A stretch of DNA of 21,479 nucleotides. It comes from Sulfurimonas sp. (GTDB taxonomy: Bacteria; Campylobacterota; Campylobacteria; Campylobacterales; Sulfurimonadaceae). Below are positions 1-7,204 of the stretch, piece by piece. The position numbers were made by a program, and so were the translations under genes. Below the pieces are notes generated by a model, which saw only the letters and a program-made list of their open reading frames with translations, ran no database searches and was not told the DNA's origin. Location of the stretch: NCBI GenBank assembly GCA_027858865.1, contig JAQIBW010000319.1:1-21479 (forward strand), given 5' to 3'. Every line of letters starts with the position of its first letter. The stretch's first letter is position 1.

Positions 1-60
1 TTTAAGAAATATTTTATATAAATTATCATTAAAATTAACTTACTATAACTATAATTTTTC

Positions 61-132
61 CTCGTTCCCATGGTTTCCATGGGAATACATACTAAACTAT
101 GTATGAGTTACCAAGTGAAACTTGGGAACTAG
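61..132. repeat. REP/BIME-like palindromic repeat unit
   Basis: Three consecutive inverted repeats lie in 72 bp. The first pairs 65-73 with 77-85 (TTCCCATGG, loop TTT). The second pairs 85-91 with 98-104 (ATACATA / TATGTAT). The third pairs 107-116 with 120-129 with one mismatch. The outer ends (61-70 and 123-132) are also inverted copies of each other, 9 of 10 bases matching, so the whole unit is one imperfect palindrome built of smaller ones. Dispersed elements with GTTCCCA...TGGGAAC ends, often linked to REP-associated (RAYT) transposases, are known in many proteobacteria. Calling this one of them is inference because only one copy is in the window. Confidence 0.6.
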
Positions 133-254
133 AAAAAGATGAAATGAAGCAATACATCTTATTCTTTCATAAGTGTTAATAAATGGTTTACGTAAGATAG
201 ATACTATACTTATTACTTACTATTTTTAATTACATTAGCTAAAGGATATTAAAT

Positions 255-692
255 ATGTTACGAATAACTGTACTTACAAAACGTTCTGTATTTTTTGTGT
301 TTCTTCTAAGCAATACCGTAAACCCTCTTTTGGCTGATTCTACTCTGTCTACTTCTATTGTCAAAGAGAAATTACAAAACACTAGAATCCATAAAGATAT
401 TGAAAACTCATTGGTTCAAAAAGGACTAGATGAAAAAATAGCTACTAATAAGGTGAAAAATTTATTTAAAGACAACTCTTCATCTAAAAAACTTTCACTT
501 TTATACAAAAACACAGAACTTTTTGCATCTAAAGAAAAACTAGATGAAACTTTTGCAAATTATGCACTTTATGGAAAAAGCTTTTCTGCTGATTCTTACA
601 CATCTTTAGTAAGTTTAGCTCAAAATGTATCATCAAAACAACTAACAAAAGAGCAATTAGACACTATTGGCTATATAGCTTCCCACTCTTAA
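255..692 (+). CDS. Hypothetical exported protein, 145 aa
   Basis: This protein is not recognised. Its N terminus is basic (Arg3, Lys9, Arg10) and is followed by a hydrophobic stretch (about residues 12-26) that ends at PLLADS. This fits a Sec signal peptide cleaved near residue 27. The mature part is small, Lys- and Ser-rich, mostly predicted helical, and has no cysteine and no motif I can name. The start is supported by AAAGGA at 241-246, eight bases before the ATG. It stands alone: the repeat unit lies upstream and a probable new promoter lies downstream before the CvfB-like gene. A periplasmic location is inferred from the leader; the function is unknown. Confidence 0.7.
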   Translation: MLRITVLTKRSVFFVFLLSNTVNPLLADSTLSTSIVKEKLQNTRIHKDIENSLVQKGLDEKIATNKVKNLFKDNSSSKKLSLLYKNTELFASKEKLDETFANYALYGKSFSADSYTSLVSLAQNVSSKQLTKEQLDTIGYIASHS

Positions 693-715
693 CCACATCC
701 ATATAACAAAAAAGG

Positions 716-721
716 TATAAT
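716..721 (+). promoter_or_regulatory. Candidate -10 box for the CvfB-like operon
   Basis: A perfect TATAAT sits in the 91-bp gap between the exported-protein gene and the gene starting at 784. It would start a transcript near 728. No clear -35 box is seen, which is common for the vegetative promoters of Campylobacterota. The gene itself has AAGGAA about five bases before its ATG. Confidence 0.45.
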
Positions 722-783
722 TTCATCAATAATTTATGTGGAGAATCACGTAAACTAAATAACGGAATAACCAAGGAAACACG

Positions 784-1632
784 ATGCAACAAAGCGAATA
801 CCTAGAACTAGGTAGAATCAACACACTTTATATAGACAGACTCACCACTCCTGGTGCATATCTGACGGCACTTGATGGAAATGATGTACTTCTTCCAGGT
901 CAATACCTAACACCAGAGATGAAAGAGAGAACTCTTATAGATGTGTTTATATATACCGACTCAGAAGACAGACTTGTAGCTACAACACTTACTCCAACTG
1001 CTAAACTTGATGAAATGGCACTGTTTGAAGTTATAGACACTGCACCATTTGGAGCATTTATGGATTGGGGATTAAGTAAAGATCTTTTAGTACCAAATAT
1101 GTTTCAAAAAACACCTTTTAGAGTTGGAGACAAAAGATTTATAAGAGTCATCTATGATGAAAGAACTCACCGTCTTGTAGGAACTGAAAAGCTGGGTGAC
1201 TTTTTTGAGAGAAAAGTTAAAGGCATAAAAATTGCCGATGAAGTAAATATCTTAATAATTGCAAAGACTCCGCTTGGATACAAATGTATCGTTGAAGACA
1301 AGTACGAAGGTCTTATCTATCATAATGAAATTTTTGAAAATATAAATCTTGGTGATAGAAAAAAAGCTTTTGTAAAAGATGTTAGAAAAGATGGAAACAT
1401 TGACCTAAACCTTAGAAAAGCTGGAAGTAAGAAAAGTGCTAGTTCTGCTGATAAAGTTCTTGAACTTTTAAAACAAAACAACGGCATCATGCCTTACAAC
1501 TACAAAAGTGATGCAGAGCTAATCAAAGATGTTTTTTCTCTTAGTAAAAAAGATTTTAAACGTTCACTTACAGCCTTGCAAGATGCAGGTAAGATAGAAG
1601 TAAAAGATACTGGTATATATATAAAGGAGTAA
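784..1632 (+). CDS. CvfB-family S1-like RNA-binding protein
   Basis: The 282-residue protein has the layout of the CvfB/YitL family: two degenerate S1-like OB folds (about residues 1-70 and 75-135), a third clearer S1 domain (about 145-212, with the pattern GYKCIVEDKYEGLIYHNE and then GDRKKAFVKDV), and a C-terminal winged helix (about 222-282). Family members bind RNA; Staphylococcus aureus CvfB affects virulence-gene expression, but the physiological target is not generally established. The protein has no signal peptide or membrane segment, so it should be cytoplasmic. It is followed three bases later by a small basic protein gene, probably co-transcribed. Family assignment rests on length, domain order and motif style. 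Confidence 0.85.
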   Translation: MQQSEYLELGRINTLYIDRLTTPGAYLTALDGNDVLLPGQYLTPEMKERTLIDVFIYTDSEDRLVATTLTPTAKLDEMALFEVIDTAPFGAFMDWGLSKDLLVPNMFQKTPFRVGDKRFIRVIYDERTHRLVGTEKLGDFFERKVKGIKIADEVNILIIAKTPLGYKCIVEDKYEGLIYHNEIFENINLGDRKKAFVKDVRKDGNIDLNLRKAGSKKSASSADKVLELLKQNNGIMPYNYKSDAELIKDVFSLSKKDFKRSLTALQDAGKIEVKDTGIYIKE

Positions 1633-1635
1633 CTT

Positions 1636-1848
1636 ATGGGAAAGAAGAAGAAGAAAAGCTTAGAACTATCAGACAAAAAAATAAACTTTACAATTGAGAA
1701 GATTTCTTATAAAGCAATTCGTTACTATCCGACTGCAATGAGTCTAGATGTTATAGCTACAGATGAAGATGGTGTTAAGTTAGGGATGCAAAATATCCCT
1801 TTTGCACATATTCCTAAAGAGATAAAGAAAATTATCAAGCCTAATTAA
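1636..1848 (+). CDS. Small basic protein of unknown function, 70 aa
   Basis: This gene encodes a short basic protein that starts with a Lys run (MGKKKKKS) and continues as a compact mixed alpha/beta-looking sequence with the pattern SYKAIRYYPTAMSLDVIATDEDG. It is not recognised. AAAGGAG lies upstream at 1624-1630 inside the end of the preceding gene, six... bases or fewer from the ATG, so translation is probably coupled to it. Being directly behind an RNA-binding protein gene and having a Lys-rich N terminus are compatible with nucleic-acid contact, but that is only an inference. A hydrophobic signal or cysteine motif is absent. Confidence 0.75.
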   Translation: MGKKKKKSLELSDKKINFTIEKISYKAIRYYPTAMSLDVIATDEDGVKLGMQNIPFAHIPKEIKKIIKPN

Positions 1849-1849
1849 C

Positions 1850-1880
1850 TATAATTGTTCCAAATATAAAAAAGGAACAA
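1850..1880 (+). promoter_or_regulatory. Promoter-like site and inverted repeat before trpB
   Basis: TATAAT occurs at 1850-1855, directly after the preceding stop codon. It abuts a perfect 7-bp inverted repeat (TTGTTCC at 1855-1861, GGAACAA at 1874-1880, 12-base loop). The 3' arm contains most of the trpB ribosome-binding site (AAGGAA, 1872-1877). In read-through RNA the stem could mask the site; as DNA it could be an operator over the transcription start. No leader peptide rich in Trp is present. Confidence 0.4.
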
Positions 1881-1885
1881 CTTTC

Positions 1886-3103
1886 ATGTCTAAATCTTAC
1901 TTAGAATCAAATCCAGATGAAAATGGATTTTTTGGAAAATTTGGAGGCTCTTTTATACCACCCGTATTAGAGCAGCCATTTGCTGATATCACTCAAGCCT
2001 ACAAAGAATTAAAAAACTCTCCAAAATTTATCGAAGAACTTAAATATGTTAGAAAGCATTATCAAGGAAGACCTACTCCTATCTCTTTTGCAAAAAACCT
2101 GACTGAACATTGTGGTGGAGCAAAAATCTACCTAAAAAGAGAAGACTTAAACCATACAGGTGCTCATAAACTTAACCACTGTATGGCTGAAGTTATTCTA
2201 GCTAAGCATCTAGGTAAGACAAAAGTTATTGCTGAGACTGGTGCGGGACAACACGGTGTTGCTCTTGCAACTGCGGCGGCTTATTTTGGACTAGAGTGTG
2301 AGATTCACATGGGTGAAGTAGATATTGCCAAAGAGCATCCTAATGTTGTTCGTATGAAAATTCTTGGCGCTAACGTCATTCCTGCTACTCATGGTCTTCG
2401 CACTTTAAAAGAAGCTGTTGACAGTGCATTTGAAAGTTATGTGCCACAAGCAGATAAAGCTATTTACTGTATTGGTTCTGTTGTTGGACCTCATCCATTT
2501 CCAATGATGGTTAGAGATTTTCAATCAATAGTAGGTTATGAATCAAAAGAACAATTTAAAGAGCATGAAAAGAATCTTCCAGATGCTGTAGTTGCATGCG
2601 TTGGTGGAGGAAGCAATTCTATGGGCATCTTTGCAGGTTTTATTGATGATAAAGAAGTTGAACTTCACGGTGTTGAGCCTATGGGTAGAGGTGAAAAGTT
2701 AGGTGACCATGCAGCAACTTTAACTCATGGTGAAGAGGGAGTAATGCACGGATATAACTCTATTATGCTTAAAGACGCTGATGGTGAACCTGCTCCTGTT
2801 TACTCTATTGCATCTGGTATTGACTACCCTTCTGTAGGACCTGAACATGCTTATTTACAATCAATAGGCAGAACAATAGTAGGTCTTTGTAATGACACAG
2901 AGGCAATAGATGCTTTTTATAAACTCTCTCAACTTGAAGGTATTATCCCTGCACTAGAGTCTGCTCATGCTGTTGCTTATGCAATGAAGCTGGCAAAAAC
3001 TATGAGTAGTGATCAAACTATCTTAATCAATCTAAGTGGTAGAGGCGATAAAGATATTGACTTTGTAGTTGAAAACTACCCTATTCCAAACGCTAAATTC
3101 TAG
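1886..3103 (+). CDS. trpB: Tryptophan synthase beta chain (stand-alone TrpB)
   Basis: This PLP enzyme condenses indole and L-serine to L-tryptophan. The 405-residue protein has the beta-chain hallmarks: the PLP lysine in HTGAHK (Lys95), the catalytic Glu in AETGAGQHG (Glu117), the phosphate-binding GGGSNSMG loop (240-247), Asp313 in GIDYPSVGPEHAYL, and the cofactor-nitrogen serine in LSGRGDKD (Ser384). Two regions differ from typical TrpB: HTGAHK is followed by LNHCMAE where INNxLGQ is usual, and the COMM region reads MGEVDIAKEHPNVVRMKILG. No trpA, trpF or other trp gene is adjacent. It may therefore be a second copy or a free-standing indole-salvage enzyme. It ends tail-to-tail with the MFS gene, overlapping by 4 bp. 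Confidence 0.93.
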   Translation: MSKSYLESNPDENGFFGKFGGSFIPPVLEQPFADITQAYKELKNSPKFIEELKYVRKHYQGRPTPISFAKNLTEHCGGAKIYLKREDLNHTGAHKLNHCMAEVILAKHLGKTKVIAETGAGQHGVALATAAAYFGLECEIHMGEVDIAKEHPNVVRMKILGANVIPATHGLRTLKEAVDSAFESYVPQADKAIYCIGSVVGPHPFPMMVRDFQSIVGYESKEQFKEHEKNLPDAVVACVGGGSNSMGIFAGFIDDKEVELHGVEPMGRGEKLGDHAATLTHGEEGVMHGYNSIMLKDADGEPAPVYSIASGIDYPSVGPEHAYLQSIGRTIVGLCNDTEAIDAFYKLSQLEGIIPALESAHAVAYAMKLAKTMSSDQTILINLSGRGDKDIDFVVENYPIPNAKF

Positions 3104-4269
3104 TCACTTATTTTTTTCGCATAAACTAAAAATAGTATCCCCGTAAAAACTACAGCTGCTGTCACATAAAGTGTAGAGTTGTAGTTTCCAAAATATTCTA
3201 TAAGAGCCACACTATAAAGAGGTGCGCCAACTTGTCCGATGCCATAAGCCGTAGTCATAGAGCCCATAAGGACAATGGGATTTTTACCGGCAAGCTTTCC
3301 TCCTAGATGCATAAAAAGAGCAACAAGACCGATAAATGTACTTCCATACAAAGCACCGCTAAGAAGATTTAAATACATATTTGTACTAAATGTTGGAATC
3401 AAGATGCCAACCATTTGAAGTGCCATCGCGACAATGATGATGTTTACACTTCCATAGTTATGAGCCAATCTCATCCAAATAATAGAAGATGGTATACCAG
3501 CTATTCCCACAACAAGCCAACCTAAACTTCCATAACCATCAAGCCCTTTAAGCGAGTTTATAATATCTGGTAGAAATGTACCTTGTACTACAAAACCAAC
3601 ACCCTCAGTAAAGTATGCAAGTATTAGTAATATCACATAAGTAGAAAAAATAGACTTTGAAAGTTTATGTTTTACTGCCCCTTGTTTTAATATCTTATCA
3701 AAAGATAGAATGTACATAGAGTAAAAAGAGACGACAAAAGCAAAGAGAGAAAGGGTAAGCCAAGCATCTGCCCAGTTCCCACTCTTTAGTACGTATTGGC
3801 TTATAAGTTCACTAGCTACTATGGCAATACCGATTCCAGTGAAATGTATACCCATAGCTTTAGTCTTGTCTTCATAGTTTAACTTTACCATTACCAAAGC
3901 TCCACCTACTATCAAAAGCATAGCTGAACCAAAACCTGCTACTACTCTAGATGCCAGCCACATCGTCTCATTTGTAGTCGTGGCTAAAACAAGAGTAGTT
4001 AAAACACTTAAAATAAGTCCAAGTCTAAAATATCTAACTTTTGTATTTATATCTTTCATAAAGATAGTAAAAATTGCACCAGATAAATAACCGGCAAAAT
4101 TTAGAGACGCCAACACTCCTGCATCTGTAATAGTTAAAAAATCGTCTAACATAGAAGGAAGTAGCGAAGTAAAAGCAAATCTGGCAACACCGACACCTAC
4201 AAAAATCGCCAGTATTCCCGCAAGAAGTATTGCTGCGTTATTGTTTCTATCTAGTAAGTTTATTTTCAT
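3100..4269 (-). CDS. MFS transporter, YbfB/YjiJ family
   Basis: The 389-residue protein is almost entirely hydrophobic, with about twelve membrane helices. Its N terminus carries the pattern GVGVARFAFTSLLPSM typical of the YbfB/YjiJ branch of the major facilitator superfamily. The second half repeats the six-helix fold, with a charged loop between halves (DKILKQGAVKHKLSK). Substrates of this branch are mostly undefined, so none is proposed. The start codon overlaps the stop of the upstream glycosylase gene (ATGA at 4266-4269), indicating translational coupling and a two-gene operon. The pairing with a DNA-repair gene does not by itself explain the transporter's role. Confidence 0.88.
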   Translation of the reverse strand: MKINLLDRNNNAAILLAGILAIFVGVGVARFAFTSLLPSMLDDFLTITDAGVLASLNFAGYLSGAIFTIFMKDINTKVRYFRLGLILSVLTTLVLATTTNETMWLASRVVAGFGSAMLLIVGGALVMVKLNYEDKTKAMGIHFTGIGIAIVASELISQYVLKSGNWADAWLTLSLFAFVVSFYSMYILSFDKILKQGAVKHKLSKSIFSTYVILLILAYFTEGVGFVVQGTFLPDIINSLKGLDGYGSLGWLVVGIAGIPSSIIWMRLAHNYGSVNIIIVAMALQMVGILIPTFSTNMYLNLLSGALYGSTFIGLVALFMHLGGKLAGKNPIVLMGSMTTAYGIGQVGAPLYSVALIEYFGNYNSTLYVTAAVVFTGILFLVYAKKISD

Positions 4270-4958
4270 AATATTTTCTCTTTTAAAAAGCAGCCTACTC
4301 CATAAGGCTTTTTAGAGTAAAACTCTTTTGAGTGATTTACTATAAGTGCATGATACTCTTGAAAAACTATAACTTGTTCTTTCTCATCTTTTATACACTC
4401 TTTGAGAGCTTTTTGCATCAGTTGTTTCATATCTTGATATTTTGCCTTTTCATCTATAAGTCCAAGCGTTAGCAGTACTCTTTTTGTATATGCATCTACT
4501 TTAAACTCAGGCGAATTATATCCATATAAAAGTATAGAATCAGCCGTCTCTTCGCCAATACCTAAAACTGACAAGAGTTCATCTCTAGTAGGAGTTCTAG
4601 CATCAAGCACTTCAAAAAAGTCAATAAATCCCAAAATATATTTAGCTTTTTGGTTATGATATCCAGATGCCTTGATAGCAAGTTTTAGCTCATCTATATT
4701 CATCTCTTTGATAGCCTTAGAGCTAAGTGCATTTTTCTCTTTTAAATTATTCAGTGATTTCACAACAGAAGTAAAAGTTGTATTTTGAGTTAGTATAGAA
4801 CCTAAACATACCTCAAAAACTTCCAACTGATTTTTAGGATACAAGTAATCATGTGGATGGTATGACTCATCGTTGTTTATAAACGGCCACCAACCTTGAG
4901 GACCATAAGCTTCATGAAGCAGTTCATAAATCTCATATATTTTATTTGTCTTTTTCAA
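4266..4958 (-). CDS. MagIII-like DNA glycosylase (endonuclease III superfamily)
   Basis: The protein belongs to the HhH-GPD base-excision glycosylases. It shows GWWPF near the N terminus, LTQNT (56-60), a Gly-Tyr-x-NQKAK helix, the helix-hairpin-helix GIGEETA (133-139), and the catalytic aspartate in KVDAY (Asp155). The endonuclease III lysine position in the HhH is Glu here, and only one cysteine (Cys223) remains of the C-terminal 4Fe-4S motif. These losses and GWWP match the Helicobacter pylori 3-methyladenine glycosylase MagIII, so removal of alkylated bases without AP-lyase activity is inferred. I chose the TTG start at 4958: AGGAG lies six bases upstream. A longer reading to 5126 adds only an AT-rich hydrophobic extension that crosses the promoter region. 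Confidence 0.82.
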   Translation of the reverse strand: MKKTNKIYEIYELLHEAYGPQGWWPFINNDESYHPHDYLYPKNQLEVFEVCLGSILTQNTTFTSVVKSLNNLKEKNALSSKAIKEMNIDELKLAIKASGYHNQKAKYILGFIDFFEVLDARTPTRDELLSVLGIGEETADSILLYGYNSPEFKVDAYTKRVLLTLGLIDEKAKYQDMKQLMQKALKECIKDEKEQVIVFQEYHALIVNHSKEFYSKKPYGVGCFLKEKIL

Positions 4959-4980
4959 ATGTAACTCCTGCACAAAGCAA

Positions 4981-4995
4981 ATTATAAAAATTATA
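4981..4995 (-). promoter_or_regulatory. Tandem -10 boxes for the glycosylase-MFS operon
   Basis: On the minus strand TATAAT occurs twice, at 4995-4990 and 4986-4981. The first is preceded by TTTGG. Transcripts would start about 10-25 bases upstream of the glycosylase AGGAG site. The + strand of the same gap carries GATAAT at 5019-5024 as a weaker -10 candidate for the divergent permease operon. No good -35 box is seen for either direction. Confidence 0.45.
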
Positions 4996-5046
4996 CCAAA
5001 CACTAAGGCAAAATATAGGATAATAAATAAAATTAGGAGAATGAAT

Positions 5047-5835
5047 TTGGTTTTAAGATTTATAGAGGTTATTGGCGATAAAACAATAAGCACAATATCC
5101 TCATTCTTTGAAGCGTTAAAATTCACATCTATATGTCTTATTCACATGGCCAAACCGGCTAGCTATAACCCTGCTATGAGGATGGTTCTTACAAAACAGA
5201 TATATTTTACAGCAGTAGGTATCATTCCTCTCTTTACTACTATGGCTGTTTTATTTGGCTCTGTAATCATCGGTGTCGTAATTGCTCTTGCCACAGAGTA
5301 CGGCTTACAAGATGAAATCGGCTCTATTATCATTACCTTTGTTATAGATGAGTTCTCTCCATTTTTTACAGCCCTTTTGATTTCTCTTCGCTCAGGGACA
5401 GCTGTAAATACAGAGATAGCAGTTATGAATGTAAATCAAGAATTAAATACACTTAGACAGTACAATATAGACTTAATTGATTACCTATTTTTGCCAAGAA
5501 TTATCAGTGGTATGATTAGCGTTGTCTCGCTTTCAATTTTATTCGCAGTTATTATTCTTAGTAGTGGTTATCTTTTTACTCTTTTTTATATGAACATGGA
5601 TTTCCATACTTACAAATATCTACTTATCAATGCTATTGAAGTAAAGGATTTAGTTGTTTTACTGCTTAAAAGTATGGCTTTTGGGTTTGTTACGATGCTT
5701 ATCCCCATATATAGCGGACTTAAAACTACTAGTGCATATACAGCAATTCCTATCTCTGTTTTAAACGGTATGGTTAAACTCTTTGTCGCATTATTTTTTA
5801 TTGAGGTGTTATCATTACTACTACAATCACTGTAA
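5047..5835 (+). CDS. MlaE-type ABC transporter permease
   Basis: This integral inner-membrane protein (262 aa, close to the family norm) belongs to the MlaE/DUF140 permeases that work with MCE proteins in lipid transport between the membranes. It has an amphipathic N-terminal helix and about five to six hydrophobic segments. The conserved stretch reads IDEFSPFFTALLISLRSGTAVNTEIAVM, where family members carry the R-x-G-x-A-x-x-A-E-I/L-G-x-M pattern. An ATG exists at 5041, but AGGAG (5035-5039) is one base away from it. The TTG at 5047 has a normal 7-base spacing and is preferred. It heads a four-gene operon with the ATPase-like, MCE and lipoprotein genes. Confidence 0.87.
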   Translation: MVLRFIEVIGDKTISTISSFFEALKFTSICLIHMAKPASYNPAMRMVLTKQIYFTAVGIIPLFTTMAVLFGSVIIGVVIALATEYGLQDEIGSIIITFVIDEFSPFFTALLISLRSGTAVNTEIAVMNVNQELNTLRQYNIDLIDYLFLPRIISGMISVVSLSILFAVIILSSGYLFTLFYMNMDFHTYKYLLINAIEVKDLVVLLLKSMAFGFVTMLIPIYSGLKTTSAYTAIPISVLNGMVKLFVALFFIEVLSLLLQSL

Positions 5836-6287
5836 AACTATTTAACCAGTACTCTGAGATAGGTGACTACATAAACACTATAGATGAACACTCACTCATC
5901 TCTAAAAAAACACCTCTTATATCAAACCTTGATATGCTTGAAAATATTGCTCTTATAAAAGAAGTACATGAGCATATGCCAACAAAAAAAGCACAAGAAG
6001 AAGCAAAAGAGTCTCTTAAAAAGATAGAGTTGGAAAATATTGGACTAAACAGGTTAAATCAATGTAACTCTTATGAAGTTTTTTGTGTATGTTTTATACG
6101 TGCACTTATGACTAAAGAATCTGATGTTATAATAGTAACTCCATTTCATTTAATAGATAATCTCAGAAATATAAAAACAATAATATCTATAGTAGAAAAA
6201 TTACAAGTAAAGAAAAATATCTTAATCTTAGATACTATCTCAAACGAAATCCACTATAAGGACTCTTCATGCAATATAGTAAAATGA
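5814..6287 (+). CDS. Degenerate ABC-ATPase-like protein of the MCE operon
   Basis: This gene sits where an MlaF-type ATPase is expected, and residues 34-145 follow the order of an ABC ATPase after its Q-loop: PLISNLDMLENIAL, a helical region, FIRALM in place of the usual ARAL, then an IIVTPF strand where Walker B LLDEP should be. No P-loop GxxGxGKS exists, the LSGGE signature reads CNSYEVF (84-90), and Walker B lacks Asp-Glu. It should not hydrolyse ATP. The ATG at 5934 has no ribosome-binding site, yet the frame is open back to a stop at 5802-5804. GAGGTG (5803-5808) is ideally placed for an ATT start at 5814, giving 157 aa and a 22-bp overlap with the permease. A decaying pseudogene is possible, but no stop or frameshift is seen. 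Confidence 0.6.
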   Translation: MTTTITVKLFNQYSEIGDYINTIDEHSLISKKTPLISNLDMLENIALIKEVHEHMPTKKAQEEAKESLKKIELENIGLNRLNQCNSYEVFCVCFIRALMTKESDVIIVTPFHLIDNLRNIKTIISIVEKLQVKKNILILDTISNEIHYKDSSCNIVK

Positions 6288-7204
6288 AACTTGCTGTAGG
6301 TATTTTTGTCATCACACTTTTTATAACTATAGGTACATTTCTTTACCTTGTACTCGAAGACAAGGGAACGTTTAACAAAAGATATAACTACCACTTCACA
6401 ACAGATAGCGCTGCATTTTTCAGTGTTGGAATGCCACTTAAATTTTCCGGTTTCAATATTGGTGTAATTGATAATATCTCACTAAATGATGATGGAACTG
6501 TTTATATGACTTTCTCCGTTGATGAGACAAATAGAAGATGGATAACAGAGGGAACTGTTTTAATGACTATAAAGCCTCTTATAGGATCTGCGCATATAGA
6601 AGTTTATTCTGCGATTGATAATGAAGTTCTAGAAGCTAGCACTGAACTTATAATGCTTCAAAATGATGATATCAATGACATGATCTCAAAACTAGAACCT
6701 GCTGTAGATAAGATACTAAGTATTATAAATAACTTAGATTCTATCACTTCTGATATTGCGAGAGATGACTCTGACCTTAAACAGACGATGCAAAATATTA
6801 AAGAGTTTACAGCCAAACTATCTAATAGTGATTCTATTCTTAGTAGCATTACCGGTGATAAAGAGTCTACAAAAAGAATTATTGCATCTCTAAATAAAAC
6901 TACAGAGATTATGAAAGAACTTCACACAATCAGCAAAAATATATCTAAAACCACTTCATCTTTAGATGCAGATATAATGAATCCTGCGTCTTCATCTATA
7001 AAAGAGTTAGATGCAATTATGAAAGATGTAAAACAAAAACTAGATGCACTTGATGGTACAGTTAAAGCTGTAGGAAGTTATGATAAAGATCTTATAGAGC
7101 TAAAAGAGCAGATATCTGTAAGCGTTCAAAAATCAAACCAGATTATGGATAAGGTTGATTCACTGATGCAAGATGAAGAGAAAAAGGAGGTAACTCTACC
7201 ATGA
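6269..7204 (+). CDS. MlaD-like MCE-domain protein
   Basis: The 311-residue protein has one N-terminal membrane anchor (about 8-28) and then an MCE domain (about 38-115, with GMPLKFSGFNIGVIDNI and IKPLIGSAHIEVYS). A long helical, coiled-coil-like C-terminal region (about 120-305) is rich in Ser, Lys and Asp. MCE proteins assemble as rings in the periplasm and bind the permease to move lipids between the inner and outer membranes; the direction here is not shown by sequence. The start is supported by AAGGA at 6258-6262. It overlaps the upstream ATPase-like gene by 19 bp and the lipoprotein gene by 4 bp (ATGA), so the operon is tightly coupled. Confidence 0.88.
   Translation: MQYSKMKLAVGIFVITLFITIGTFLYLVLEDKGTFNKRYNYHFTTDSAAFFSVGMPLKFSGFNIGVIDNISLNDDGTVYMTFSVDETNRRWITEGTVLMTIKPLIGSAHIEVYSAIDNEVLEASTELIMLQNDDINDMISKLEPAVDKILSIINNLDSITSDIARDDSDLKQTMQNIKEFTAKLSNSDSILSSITGDKESTKRIIASLNKTTEIMKELHTISKNISKTTSSLDADIMNPASSSIKELDAIMKDVKQKLDALDGTVKAVGSYDKDLIELKEQISVSVQKSNQIMDKVDSLMQDEEKKEVTLP

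Noticed and set aside
4959..5126. N-terminal extension of the glycosylase reading frame with a hydrophobic stretch (IVLIVLSPITSINLK and on)
   Set aside because: It crosses the divergent promoter region and the start of the permease gene, lacks family similarity, and the TTG at 4958 has its own AGGAG.
5836..5933. Apparent 98-bp intergenic gap after the permease
   Set aside because: The gap is in-frame coding sequence of the ATPase-like gene if the ATT start is used, so it was not listed as non-coding.
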